Source: Rhodococcus sp. RD6.2 | Lineage (GTDB): Bacteria; Actinomycetota; Actinomycetes; Mycobacteriales; Mycobacteriaceae | NCBI RefSeq assembly: GCF_001040705.1 | Contig: NZ_CVQP01000012.1 | Coordinates: forward strand, 124,001 to 188,000 | Direction: 5' to 3' | Length of the DNA stretch: 64,000 nucleotides | Shown: positions 16,194 to 28,484 of the stretch, one piece after another | How the letters are laid out: the number at the start of each line of letters is the position of its first letter | How positions within the stretch are numbered: the stretch's first letter is position 1 | Program-made: the position numbers and the translations under genes | Notes under the pieces: generated by a model | The model's input: the letters and a program-made list of their open reading frames with translations, nothing else | What the model was told of the DNA's origin: nothing | Database searches by the model: none

Positions 16194-17450
16194 ATGACTA
16201 CACGGACCGCACGCCGACGCGGTGCACTCGCCGCCGTGACCCTGGCCACCGCGATCGGTCTCGGCGCCGCAACGGCAGGACCGGCCTACGCGGTCGCCCC
16301 GACCACCGTCCGCGACGGATGCGCGTACACCGACGACAACGAACGCGCTCAGAACATCCAGACCTGCTGGGTGTGGTCGGACTCGATGCAGACGTCGGTA
16401 ACCGTGAAGATCCGGCCCTCCGACAGGCAGGCCGGAGGATCCGAACAGGCCGCCTACTTCCTGGGTACCCTCAGCGACCCCAGCGCCAATGGCCGGGGCG
16501 AGCTCTACGGCACCGAGTACAACCTCGTGGCCATCCCCGATTCAGCGAAGACATGGACGTCGAACTGGCAGTCGACCCCGGTCGGCACCGACGGCAAACC
16601 CCTCACCACCTACGAAGGGAACACCTTCACCCCGCAGTGGGAAACCTTTGTCGGTGAGGAACTTCCGGTGTTCCTGAACGAACGCTTCGACATCGGGACC
16701 TCCGGGAATGCCGTGTCCGGGCTCTCGATCGCCGGCGGGCAGGCCGTCAATCTGGCACTGAAGTATCCGGAGGTGTTCTCGGTCGCGGTGTCGCGATCCG
16801 GCTACTACCAGACCGACAGTCTCCTGGGATACCTCGCGGTCCCGCTCACCCTGTCCTCGCGTCACGGCGTGTCCAACGGGTTCGACGCCATGTGGGGCAA
16901 CCCCTTCCTGCCCGGCAACACGTGGGGCGACAACGACGTCGCGGCCCGGATCGCCGAGGCGAAGGCCAACGGGCAGACGATCATCGTCTCCACCGGCAAC
17001 GGTCTGGTCGCCTCCAAGGCCGAGTGGGACGAGATGATCGCACAGGGCGGCATCGCGCATGTGGCCATCGGTGGCGTCCTGGAACTCGCCTCCTTCACGT
17101 CGGCGGTGTTGCTCAACGCCCAGGCCGCGATCCTCGGTCTGCCGGTCGATGTCATCTACACCGCCGGTGCTCACACCTGGAACCGCTGGATCCGCACCGA
17201 CGAGGAAGAAGCCGCTCGCCTCGAGGACGCTCTGCGCAAGTACGAGCAAGGGCAATCGCCGGCTCTGCTCCTCAGCGCGAAGCCCGAGGTGACCGCGGAC
17301 CCCGCCGCGACGAAGCCCGTCACCGAGTCTGCCGTCACGACGTCGCCGACAACCTCGGCCGCACCCACGCCGAGCACGGATACGGCCGAGACCGACGTTG
17401 CCCCTCAGCCAACGACGACCGGGGTGGTTGGTGCCGCATCTGGAAGGTAG
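16194..17450 (+). CDS. Mycolyltransferase/esterase of the antigen 85 family with Thr/Pro-rich tail
   Basis: About 418 residues from the ATG at 16194. A twin-basic signal peptide (RTARRRGALAAV) ends near AYA|V. The catalytic Ser178 sits in GLSIAGG, the His in GAHTWNRW near residue 324, and the acid probably in GVLELASF. A Cys pair near the mature N-terminus (DGCAY, QTCWVW) is unlike the tandem pair at 5351/6457. The last ~65 residues are a low-complexity Thr/Pro/Ala tail that may anchor or span the wall. An earlier ATG at 16149 overlaps the iron box and is unlikely to be used. Confidence 0.88.
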   Translation: MTTRTARRRGALAAVTLATAIGLGAATAGPAYAVAPTTVRDGCAYTDDNERAQNIQTCWVWSDSMQTSVTVKIRPSDRQAGGSEQAAYFLGTLSDPSANGRGELYGTEYNLVAIPDSAKTWTSNWQSTPVGTDGKPLTTYEGNTFTPQWETFVGEELPVFLNERFDIGTSGNAVSGLSIAGGQAVNLALKYPEVFSVAVSRSGYYQTDSLLGYLAVPLTLSSRHGVSNGFDAMWGNPFLPGNTWGDNDVAARIAEAKANGQTIIVSTGNGLVASKAEWDEMIAQGGIAHVAIGGVLELASFTSAVLLNAQAAILGLPVDVIYTAGAHTWNRWIRTDEEEAARLEDALRKYEQGQSPALLLSAKPEVTADPAATKPVTESAVTTSPTTSAAPTPSTDTAETDVAPQPTTTGVVGAASGR

Positions 17451-17508
17451 CTCACGGATTTCGTCGGACCGGGTACGGGCGATCGGGTGATCTGGTAACC
17501 ATGTCCCG

Positions 17509-17898
17509 ATGATGAAGGCTTCGATCGTGATCTCGCTCGCCGGTGCGGCGATGTTGGCGTTGACCGGATGTTCGTCGGACGACTCGTCGGCAGCGCCGAC
17601 CGAGGACAGTCTGCGCGCCGCTCTCGACGCCCAGTACTCCCGGTTGCAGACGGCCGACTGGACCACGGACTACGACCACCTGTCGCAGCGGTGCCAGGAC
17701 ATGTTCACCCGCGAGGACTACGCCGCGGCTGCCGCGAAGGCGTACGAGGGCCGCGACTTCTCCGGTCCGCAGGAACTCGCCATCACCATGGACGGCGACT
17801 CGGCGACCGTGGTCGCGACCTCCTTCGACGGGAAGGGCAACAAGGCGCCGATGACGTGGCGGTACGTCGACGGCGAGTGGGTGTACGACAACTGCTGA
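17509..17898 (+). CDS. Small lipoprotein
   Basis: 129 residues with a lipobox A-L-T-G-C (Cys21), a Ser/Asp-rich spacer and a compact domain. The domain has helices at the start (LRAALDAQYSRLQTADW, YDHLSQRCQDMF, YAAAAAKAY) and strands at the end (SATVVATSF, MTWRYVDGEWVYDNC). This resembles NTF2-like lipoproteins of unknown role in mycolata. Two in-frame ATG codons are adjacent, at 17509 and 17512. It stands alone between the mycolyltransferase and the YceI gene. Confidence 0.7.
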   Translation: MMKASIVISLAGAAMLALTGCSSDDSSAAPTEDSLRAALDAQYSRLQTADWTTDYDHLSQRCQDMFTREDYAAAAAKAYEGRDFSGPQELAITMDGDSATVVATSFDGKGNKAPMTWRYVDGEWVYDNC

Positions 17899-17944
17899 TC
17901 GTCGTCCCCGGCGCGTAGGCCGGGGTGCCCCTACTCTTGCCGTC

Positions 17945-18628
17945 ATGGTCAAGCGGTGGTGGATCATCGGAGGCATAGCGGTGCTCGCGGTGCTGGCGGT
18001 CGCCGCCGGCCCGTGGATCTACGGGACCTGGATCGCCGAGGACGACGCGCCCGCCGCGGCGGTGTCCACGTCGGGGGCGCAGGCCGCGGAGGGCGACGTC
18101 AACGGCCAGTGGACCGTCGTGCCGGGGGCGGACCCCAACACGACGGCGGCCGGCTACACGGTGCACGAGATCCTCAACGGCGCCAGCGTGACCGTCGTCG
18201 GCAGCACCGGTGAGGTCTCGGGCAGCGCGACGGTGGACGCGGACAAGTTGACGGCCGCCGACGTCACGGTTCAGGTCGCGTCGATCGCGACCGACAACTC
18301 GCGCCGCGACGGGCAGTTCCGGGGCATGGTCATGAACACCGACGAGTTTCCGACCGCGACATTCACCCTGGACGGCCCCGTCGACCTGGCGGGCGTCCCC
18401 ACCGACGGCAGCACCGCGAACGTCACCGCGACCGGCACGCTGACGCTGAAGGGCGTCACCCGTCCCGTCACCGTCGACGTCGAGGTCCTGCGGTCGGGAA
18501 CGGACCTGATCGCGTCCGGTTCGATCCCCGTCACGTGGACCGACTTCGGTGTCACGCCGCCGTCGCTCGGATTCGTCACCGTCGACGGGGCAGGCACCGT
18601 CGACTTCCTCGTCAGTCTGCAGAAGTAG
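17945..18628 (+). CDS. YceI-family lipid-binding protein, membrane-anchored
   Basis: 227 residues. One N-terminal membrane segment (about 7-25) is not followed by a lipobox. The rest is a YceI domain: GQWTVVPGA, GYTVHEIL, VDADKLTAADVTVQVAS, the hallmark RRDGQFRG and EFPTATF, and a terminal SLGFVTVDGAGTVDFLVSL. YceI proteins form a lipocalin-like barrel that binds isoprenoid or fatty-acid-like molecules. In actinobacteria the ligand is unknown. Its 3' end overlaps the convergent sterol-desaturase-like gene by 17 bases. Confidence 0.88.
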   Translation: MVKRWWIIGGIAVLAVLAVAAGPWIYGTWIAEDDAPAAAVSTSGAQAAEGDVNGQWTVVPGADPNTTAAGYTVHEILNGASVTVVGSTGEVSGSATVDADKLTAADVTVQVASIATDNSRRDGQFRGMVMNTDEFPTATFTLDGPVDLAGVPTDGSTANVTATGTLTLKGVTRPVTVDVEVLRSGTDLIASGSIPVTWTDFGVTPPSLGFVTVDGAGTVDFLVSLQK

Positions 18629-19520
18629 GTTTCCACCCGGGCGGGCCGAACACGTAGCCGAACTTGTGCCGCCAGGTGTCGGCGGCGGCGACGTCGCGCC
18701 CTATCGCGGCGTACTCGTGGCCCTGCAGCGTGAGGATGTTGTAGGTGCCGACGGGTTTCGTCAGCCCGTACGTGGGCCGGTGCGTCTCCTCCCGGTAGGT
18801 GCCGAACATCCGGTCCCAGAGGATGAGGATTCCGCCGTAGTTCCGGTCCAGGTATTCGGGGTCGCAGCCGTGATGCACCCGATGGTGTGACGGCGTGTTG
18901 AAGACGTACTCGATCGGCCGGGGCAGGCGGTCGACGTGCTCGGTGTGCACGAAGAATTGAAACACCAGGTTGACGCTGAATCCGACGAACACCATCCACG
19001 GTGGGATGCCGATGAGCGGCAAGGGGATCCACATGACGATCTCGCCGCTGTTGTTCCACTTCTGGCGCAGCGCGGTCGCGAAGTTGTAGTACTCGCTGGA
19101 GTGATGCGCCTGATGGGTCGCCCACACGATCCGGACCCGGTGCGCGATCCGGTGATACCAGTAGAAGAGGAAGTCGACGCCGACGATCAGGATCACCCAC
19201 GTGTACCAGGCGTCCACCGGCAGGTGCCACGGCGCGAGGTACGCGTAGATCGCCGCGTACGCGACCAGGGCGAGCGCCTTCCATGCGGCGCTGGTCGCCA
19301 CCGACACCAGGCCCATGGAGACGCTCGCTCGCGCATCCCGCTGCTCGTAGCCGCCCTCCGGGGGATGCGTGCGCCCGGCGTCGTCGGTCTGCGGTTCGGT
19401 GAGGTGCCGCGCCGCGATCCACTCGATTGCGAGGAAGAGCACGAAGAACGGAATCGCGAGGGCAACGGGGTCGCGCAGCGGCACCGGCAGGGAGTTCCAC
19501 ACGTCGGGCAGATCAAACAT
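18612..19520 (-). CDS. Sterol desaturase / fatty acid hydroxylase superfamily protein
   Basis: 302 residues, integral membrane, with the di-iron histidine clusters HRIAH (123-127), HQAHH (136-140), HTEH (192-195) and HHRVHH (212-217). Four membrane helices surround them. The superfamily hydroxylates or desaturates lipids with O2. The substrate here is not known; carotenoid, sterol or fatty acid are all possible. Its ATG is 177 bases from the divergent type VII substrate gene. Confidence 0.88.
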   Translation of the reverse strand: MFDLPDVWNSLPVPLRDPVALAIPFFVLFLAIEWIAARHLTEPQTDDAGRTHPPEGGYEQRDARASVSMGLVSVATSAAWKALALVAYAAIYAYLAPWHLPVDAWYTWVILIVGVDFLFYWYHRIAHRVRIVWATHQAHHSSEYYNFATALRQKWNNSGEIVMWIPLPLIGIPPWMVFVGFSVNLVFQFFVHTEHVDRLPRPIEYVFNTPSHHRVHHGCDPEYLDRNYGGILILWDRMFGTYREETHRPTYGLTKPVGTYNILTLQGHEYAAIGRDVAAADTWRHKFGYVFGPPGWKPTSAD

Positions 19521-19697
19521 GTAAGCAGTGTGGACCCGCCGACCGCCCCGGATCCGGCAATCGCCCGAACCTGTGTGACGCAGCGCTGCCGCATCCGGTT
19601 CCCCTGTGGACAGCAGCCTGTGGACTGCCCGGCCGGTGGTCGCAATGCGGTTAGCGTCCCGGGTGGATCAGAGGTCACCGAGATCAGGGGGAGCGAC

Positions 19698-19991
19698 ATG
19701 ACAGTGGAGATGACCGTCGACATCGCCGGGGTGCGCGCGTTGACAGGCGAGCTGGTGACCGCGGCGGAACGCGTCGCGGAAACCGACCCGATGACGCCGA
19801 TCGACGCGTCGGCGGCGGCGCTGCCGGGATCGGACACGGCGGCCGTGTTGGCGGAGCTGTCGCCGGTGACGGGTCGCGTGGTGTCGGAGACGGCACTGCG
19901 GCTGCGGGCGATGTCCGTCGCGGCTGCCGACTCGGCGACCCGATACGCCGGCACGGACGAGGCGACCGCCGCGCTGCTGGCAGGCATCTGA
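19698..19991 (+). CDS. EspC-like small type VII secretion substrate
   Basis: 97 residues, all helical and Ala/Thr-rich with no Cys and no signal peptide, in the size range of WXG100/EspC (DUF2580-like) proteins. It has no strict WxG, so EspC-like rather than EsxA-like is the better label. AGGGGGA precedes the ATG. Its stop overlaps the next ATG by one base, so the two are co-translated. As in other small-protein plus large-effector pairs, it probably chaperones or co-exports the downstream protein through an ESX system. No ESX machinery genes lie in this window. Confidence 0.6.
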   Translation: MTVEMTVDIAGVRALTGELVTAAERVAETDPMTPIDASAAALPGSDTAAVLAELSPVTGRVVSETALRLRAMSVAAADSATRYAGTDEATAALLAGI

Positions 19992-21598
19992 TGCGTCCCA
20001 CACTGACCGCGCTGCGCGCGTGGGAGCCGGCCGATCTCGAGCGTCGGGCACGCGACCTCGACGCGGAGGCGACGGCACTGTTCGCGGCGGTGGACGTCGC
20101 AGACACGCGGGTCCGCGACACCGTCTGGTCCGGGGTCGCAGCGGCCGCGGCGGTGGACCGCTCGGACCGCGAACGCAGTGTCGCGGCAACACTGTTCGGG
20201 GACTGGGAGGCTGCCGCGGCTGCACTGCGGTCGGGGTCCGCCGAGATCGGTGCGGCGCGCGAGGTCGCGTTGGGCGTGGCGGACGAGGCGGCGGAGAGGC
20301 TCGGATTCGTGGTCTCCGACAGTGGCCGCGTCACAGCCCCGGTCCTGCCGTGGGTTGGTGTCTCCCTGTCCGCGAACGTCATTCGGATCCTGGTGGGGGA
20401 GTGCGCCAGGTGGTACGACGCGCGGATCGCCGCCGCGCTGGACGCGGTCGACGCGGCGGACAGGGCGTTGGCGCTCGCGCTGCGGGAGATCGTCGGCGAC
20501 CCCGCCGCGCCGCCGGTGGGGTCGACAGCCGACGAGAACGCGCGGTACTGGACCGGGCTCACCGAGGACCAGCGCCGCACCGTCCTGGCGCAGCATCCCG
20601 CCCGGGTCGGCAATCTCGACGGACTTCCCGGGAGGGTTCGGGACGCCGCCAACCGGGCGGTGCTCGACGCCGATCGCCGCGAGTGCACGCAACTGCTGGA
20701 GCGAATCGAGCAGCAGGGTCTGTATCGGGAAACATCGGGCACAGCAGGGAAACTCGCGCTGATCCGAGCATCGGCTGCGCGTGCGCGGCTCGAGGAACTC
20801 GACGCAGTCGCCGCGGCGATCGCGGACCCGGACCGCAGGCTGCTCGTCTACCGCGGGGGAGGCGAGGAGATCCGAGCGGCCGTCGCCGTCGGAAACGTCG
20901 ATACCGCCGACCACGTCGCGGTCTACACGCCGGGACTCAACACCACGGTGCGCGACGATCTGGACTCCGCCTCGGACGCCGTCGCCGGACTCCGCGACGA
21001 CGCACAGCGTCAACTGGTCGACGCCGGACGCGCCGACGAGACGGTGGCGGCCGTCGTGTGGCTCGACTATCGGCCGCCGCAGGTCTCGGCGGACGACCCC
21101 GCGGGCGCGGTCCGGGACGCCGTCGTCGACCTCGGCCTCACCGCTGCGGCCCGGTCCGGAGCGGCCGGCCTCGGGGACTTCACCCGCGGACTGGATGCGT
21201 CGCGGCCGGACGGTGTGCACCTGACGGCGGTCGGACACTCCTACGGGTCGACGACGACCGGGATCGCACTGCAGACAGGTGACATCGCCGTCGACGACGC
21301 GGTGTTCCTCGGTTCGCCGGGCGTCGGCACCGGTGACGTCGCCGACCTCGGCCTACCCCCAGGGCACGTCTACGTCGGCGAGGCAGACGGTGACGTGGTC
21401 GCGGATCTCGGCGCGTACGGACCCGACCCCAGCACCCTGCCCGGGGTCACCGCCCTGGCCACGAACGACGGGCCGTTCGGCGGTGAATCCCGTGGTCACA
21501 GCGAGTACCTCGAGCAGGGCAGCACGAGTCGGCACAACGTCGGCGCGGTCGTCGCGGGACTGCCCGACGGCGCAGTCACGTCACCGGCTACGCGTTGA
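19991..21598 (+). CDS. Helical protein with C-terminal DUF1023-type alpha/beta hydrolase, candidate type VII effector
   Basis: 535 residues. The first ~200 are helical and Ala/Asp/Arg-rich, like the export domain of ESX effectors. From about residue 275 there is an alpha/beta hydrolase of the DUF1023 type: VAVYTPGLNTTVRDD, VVWLDYRPPQ and the nucleophile elbow GHSYGS (Ser417). GSPGVG, HVYVGEADGDVV and a closing GHSEYL that may supply the His follow. There is no signal peptide. Family members are typically joined to small helical ESX-type partners in mycolata. Lipase, esterase or toxin activity is inference. It overlaps the convergent ssuD by 11 bases. Confidence 0.72.
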   Translation: MRPTLTALRAWEPADLERRARDLDAEATALFAAVDVADTRVRDTVWSGVAAAAAVDRSDRERSVAATLFGDWEAAAAALRSGSAEIGAAREVALGVADEAAERLGFVVSDSGRVTAPVLPWVGVSLSANVIRILVGECARWYDARIAAALDAVDAADRALALALREIVGDPAAPPVGSTADENARYWTGLTEDQRRTVLAQHPARVGNLDGLPGRVRDAANRAVLDADRRECTQLLERIEQQGLYRETSGTAGKLALIRASAARARLEELDAVAAAIADPDRRLLVYRGGGEEIRAAVAVGNVDTADHVAVYTPGLNTTVRDDLDSASDAVAGLRDDAQRQLVDAGRADETVAAVVWLDYRPPQVSADDPAGAVRDAVVDLGLTAAARSGAAGLGDFTRGLDASRPDGVHLTAVGHSYGSTTTGIALQTGDIAVDDAVFLGSPGVGTGDVADLGLPPGHVYVGEADGDVVADLGAYGPDPSTLPGVTALATNDGPFGGESRGHSEYLEQGSTSRHNVGAVVAGLPDGAVTSPATR

Positions 21599-22706
21599 CG
21601 AGCGTCGGAGTGTCCGCGAGCAGACCGCGGCGGGCCAGGATCGGCCGAACACCCTCGCCGAACCAGAACGCCTCCTCGACGTGCGGGTACCCGGAGAGGA
21701 CGAACTCGTCGATGCCTGCCGCGTGGTACTCCTCGATGCGGTCCGCGACCTCGGTGTGGCTACCGACCAGCGCGGTACCCGCACCGCCCCGGACCAACCC
21801 GACGCCGGCCCACAGGTTCGGGGCGATTTCCAGATTCGCGGTACTGCCCGCATGCAGGGCGGTCATCCGGCGCTGCCCCTCCGATTCGGCGTTCGCGAAT
21901 CGGGCCGCGGTGGCGGCGATCGCATCGGGATCGAGTCCGGCGAGCATCGTCTCGGTCACCGCCCACGCCTCGGCGGAGGTGTCGCGGGTGATCACGTGCA
22001 ACCGGATCCCGAATCGGATTGTGCGGCCGGCGCGTTCGGCTTCCGTGCGAACGGCAGCGATCTTCGCGGCAACGGCGGCGGGCGGCTCACCCCAGGTGAG
22101 GTAGACGTCGGCGTGCCTGCCGGCGACGGGAAGCGCGGCCGCGGAGGATCCACCGAAGTACAACGGCGGCACCGGGTTCGGCGGCGCTGAGGTCGTCGCA
22201 CCCGCGAGGGTGTAGTGCTCGCCCGCGAAGTCGAACGGGGCGTCGCCCCAGGCGCCGCGCAGTGCCTGCATGAACTCGGCGGTCCGGGCGTACCGCTGGT
22301 CCTTGGTCAGCCAGTCGCCGAACTGCTGCTGCTCGATCGAGTCGCCGCCGGTCACCACGTTGAGCAGCAGTCGCCCACCCGAGAGGCGCTGGAAGCTCGA
22401 CGCCATCTGCGCGGCCAGGGTCGGGGAGATGGCGCCGGGCCGGAACGCGACGAGGAACTTGAGCCGGGTCGTCAGCGGGATCAGTGCTGCCGTCGTCAGC
22501 CACGCATCCTCGCAGTGGGTCCCAGTAGGGGTGAGGACGCCGGTGAACCCGGCCGCCTCGGCGGCACGCGCGACCTGGGTCAGATAGTCGAGGGTGGGTG
22601 CGCGTTCGCCCGCGGTGCGAGGGTCGGCGTTCGAGGAGTTCGAGTTGTCCACGATGCCGCGGCCGTCGCCGGCGGTGGGCAGGAACCAGTGCAGATCGAC
22701 GCTCAT
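21588..22706 (-). CDS. ssuD: FMNH2-dependent alkanesulfonate monooxygenase
   Basis: A 372-residue luciferase-like flavin enzyme. SsuD hallmarks are seen: WFLPTAGDGR at the start, THCEDAWL, LKFLVAFRPG, RLLLNVVTGGD, LYFGGSS and RDTSAEAW. The enzyme releases sulfite from alkanesulfonates during sulfur starvation, needing reduced FMN from a reductase not present here. The ssuABC transporter genes are also absent, so the gene is an orphan in this window. It is divergent from an Rrf2 regulator, a plausible controller. Confidence 0.88.
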   Translation of the reverse strand: MSVDLHWFLPTAGDGRGIVDNSNSSNADPRTAGERAPTLDYLTQVARAAEAAGFTGVLTPTGTHCEDAWLTTAALIPLTTRLKFLVAFRPGAISPTLAAQMASSFQRLSGGRLLLNVVTGGDSIEQQQFGDWLTKDQRYARTAEFMQALRGAWGDAPFDFAGEHYTLAGATTSAPPNPVPPLYFGGSSAAALPVAGRHADVYLTWGEPPAAVAAKIAAVRTEAERAGRTIRFGIRLHVITRDTSAEAWAVTETMLAGLDPDAIAATAARFANAESEGQRRMTALHAGSTANLEIAPNLWAGVGLVRGGAGTALVGSHTEVADRIEEYHAAGIDEFVLSGYPHVEEAFWFGEGVRPILARRGLLADTPTLVNA

Positions 22707-22896
22707 GGGGTCTCCGGAGTCGAGGAGGGTGCGGTGTGTGCGGGAAGTGTTGGGGCACTACCTACGTACAGAGCGCACCGGCGACACGCAGAAGGTCGAC
22801 GTGGCGTCGAACCGTGAGCGTGGGCAGACCGGACATGCGTTCAGGTTCGCAGTGCAGGGCAGATGCTGTCAATCCGTCGTGACGAAACTCTTGGCG

Positions 22897-22920
22897 ATTC
22901 CATACCCCCGTGATAGGAAT
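22897..22920. promoter_or_regulatory. Inverted repeat between ssuD and the Rrf2 gene
   Basis: ATTCC and GGAAT flank 14 bases that also contain ATA on both sides. Rrf2 regulators of sulfur metabolism bind AT-rich dyads of this size. It sits 43 bases before the Rrf2 start and 190 bases before ssuD, in a locally A+T-rich patch. Confidence 0.4.
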
Positions 22921-22962
22921 TTCCCGCGACGCCCGACCGGGCCCGGCGACGAGGAGTGATCG

Positions 22963-23418
22963 GTGCACATCAGCGCGAAGGTCGACTACGCCGTGCGCAC
23001 CCTCGTCGAGATCGCCGCGGCCGATTCCCCGCCGGTCAAGGCCGAGCACCTCGCGGCTGCCCAGTCCATCCCGCACAAGTTTCTCGAGGCCGTCCTCGGC
23101 GACCTCCGGCGCGCCGAGCTGGTGCAGAGTCGTCGCGGACCGGACGGCGGCTACTGGCTCGCGCGGCCCCCGGAGGAGATCGCCGTCGCCGACGTCATCC
23201 GCGCGATCGAGGGGCCGCTCGCCTCCGTCCGAGGGGAACGTCCGGAGGAGGTCGAGTACGGCGGGCCCGCGAAGCCGTTGCGGGACGTGTGGATCGCGGT
23301 CCGGGTGAATCTGCGCGCGGTCCTCGAAGCGGTGACGATCGCGGACGTCGCGTCGGGTGCGCTTCCCGACTTCGTCGGCAAACTGACAGCTGACCCGGAG
23401 GCGTGGCGTCGTCGTTGA
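22963..23418 (+). CDS. Rrf2-family transcriptional regulator
   Basis: 151 residues with the Rrf2 winged helix: KVDYAVRTLVEIAA, AAQSIPHKFLEAVLGDLRRAELVQSRRGPDGGYWLARP. It has no cysteine at all, so it cannot carry the iron-sulfur cluster of IscR/NsrR. That places it with the cluster-free CymR-like members that often govern sulfur assimilation. The GTG follows GAGGAGTG. The divergent ssuD is the likely target. Confidence 0.85.
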   Translation: MHISAKVDYAVRTLVEIAAADSPPVKAEHLAAAQSIPHKFLEAVLGDLRRAELVQSRRGPDGGYWLARPPEEIAVADVIRAIEGPLASVRGERPEEVEYGGPAKPLRDVWIAVRVNLRAVLEAVTIADVASGALPDFVGKLTADPEAWRRR

Positions 23419-23500
23419 CGGTTGACCGCGGCAAGATCGTGAGCCGAGTACACGACCGGTAACCGGCCTGCAAACAGGCTGGTTGGTAGCCTCGGTCACT

Positions 23501-25230
23501 ATGCTGTACTCCCTGCTGCGGACTTACCTGCGGCCGTACCGGGCCGAACTTGCTGGTGTGATCGCACTGCAGTTGATCTCCACGATGGCGTCGCTCTATC
23601 TGCCGACCCTCAACGCGAGGATCATCGACGACGGAGTCACCAAGGGTGATACGAGTGTCGTCCTGTCCACCGGCGGCGTCATGCTGCTGATCACCGGCCT
23701 GCAGATCGTCTGCAGCATCGGCGCCGTCTATTTCGGCGCCCGCGCGGCGATCGGTCTCGGCCGGGACCTGCGCCGCGCCGTCATGTACCGGGTCGGCGAC
23801 TTCTCGTCACGGGAGGTCGGTCTGTTCGGCGCACCGTCGCTGATCACCCGGAACACCAACGACGTCCAGCAGATCCAGATGGTCGTCGTCATCTCCTGCA
23901 CGATCCTCGTCGCGGCACCGATCATGTGCATCGGTGGCGTCGTTATGTCGATCGAGCAGTCGCAGGGCCTGGCCTGGGTGCTCGCCGTCGCCGTGCCGGT
24001 GCTGGCCCTGACCATGTTCCTGGTGGTGCGGAAGATGGTCCCCGAGTTCCGGTCCATGCAGGTCCGGATCGACGCGATCAACCGGGTGTTGCGCGAGCAG
24101 ATCACCGGCATCCGGGTGGTGCGGGCGTTCGTGCGGGAGCGCGACGAGGTGCAGCGGTTCGGCGAGACCAACGACAGCCTCGTGGCGGTGGCGCTCCGGG
24201 TCGGCCGACTGATGGCGTTCATGAGCCCCGCGGTCCTCATGATCGCGAACCTGACGAGCATCTCCGTGCTGTGGCTCGGCGCCCACCTCATCGACCAGGG
24301 CAAGATGGAGATCGGCGCGCTCACCGCGGTGCTGACCTACATCATGCAGATCCTGATGTCCGTGATGATGGTGACGGTGATGACGGTGCTGCTGCCGCGG
24401 GCGTCGGTCTGCGCCGAACGCATCTCCGAAGTGCTGGACACCGAACCGTCGGTGAGCGAGCCCGACCGGGAACTCGAGACGTGGCGTGCCCGCGGCATCG
24501 TCGAGATGCGGAACGTGTCCTTCTCCTTCCAGGGCGCCGACGAACCGGTTCTGCGTGACATCAGCTTCCTCGCCGAACCAGGCATGACAACCGCGATCAT
24601 CGGCGGAACGGGTGCAGGCAAGTCCACGCTCCTCAACCTGATCCCGCGACTCATCGACGCCACCGACGGGCAGGTGCGGGTCGGTGCGGCCGACGTCCGG
24701 CGGCTGGACGCGACACGGCTGCGAAGCTCGATCGGCCTGATCCCCCAGAAGCCGTTCCTGTTCTCCGGCACCATCGCCACCAACCTCCGCTACGGCAACC
24801 CCGACGCCACCGACGCCGAGCTGTGGCGGTCCCTGGAGGTCGCGCAGGCAGCCGATTTCGTGAAGGCCGCGCCCACCGGGCTCGATACACCCATCGCACA
24901 GGGCGGCGCCAACCTCTCCGGCGGTCAACGCCAGCGCATCGCCATCGCCCGCGCTCTTGTCCGCAACGCCGAGATCTATCTGTTCGACGACTCGTTCTCC
25001 GCACTCGACCTCGGCACCGACGCCCGGCTGCGTGCCGCGCTGAAGCCCGTCACCCGCGACGCCTGCGTCATCGTCGTCGCACAGCGGGTGTCGACCATCA
25101 TCGACGCCGACCAGATCATCGTGCTCGACGACGGCCGCGTCGTCGGGATCGGCACTCATCACCGACTACTCGAGACCTGTCCCACCTACGCGGAGATCGT
25201 CGCGTCACAGTTCACCGCTCAGGAGGCGTC

Positions 25231-25234
<4 letters not shown>
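23501..25234 (+). CDS. ABC exporter half-transporter with degenerate nucleotide site (Rv1273c-like)
   Basis: 577 residues: six membrane helices, then an ATPase domain. Walker A GGTGAGKS is at 368-375 and the signature LSGGQ is intact. The Walker B is followed by Asp497 instead of the catalytic Glu, and the switch His is replaced by Gln528 (VVAQRVST). These changes mark the degenerate half of a heterodimeric type IV exporter, whose partner is the next gene. The pair resembles Rv1273c/Rv1272c of M. tuberculosis, linked to lipid transport. The ATG at 23501 is chosen; a GTG six codons upstream is also possible. Confidence 0.9.
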
Positions 25235-28436
<3,202 letters not shown>

Positions 28437-28484
28437 CCGTGGCGGGCGTCCGATCCGCGCCGCAGGGTGGCTACGATCGGCGGC

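Noticed and set aside
19193-21238. Long reverse-strand frame opposite the type VII pair
   Set aside because: Composition is Arg/Ser-rich without domains, and the plus-strand genes have good start sites and motifs.
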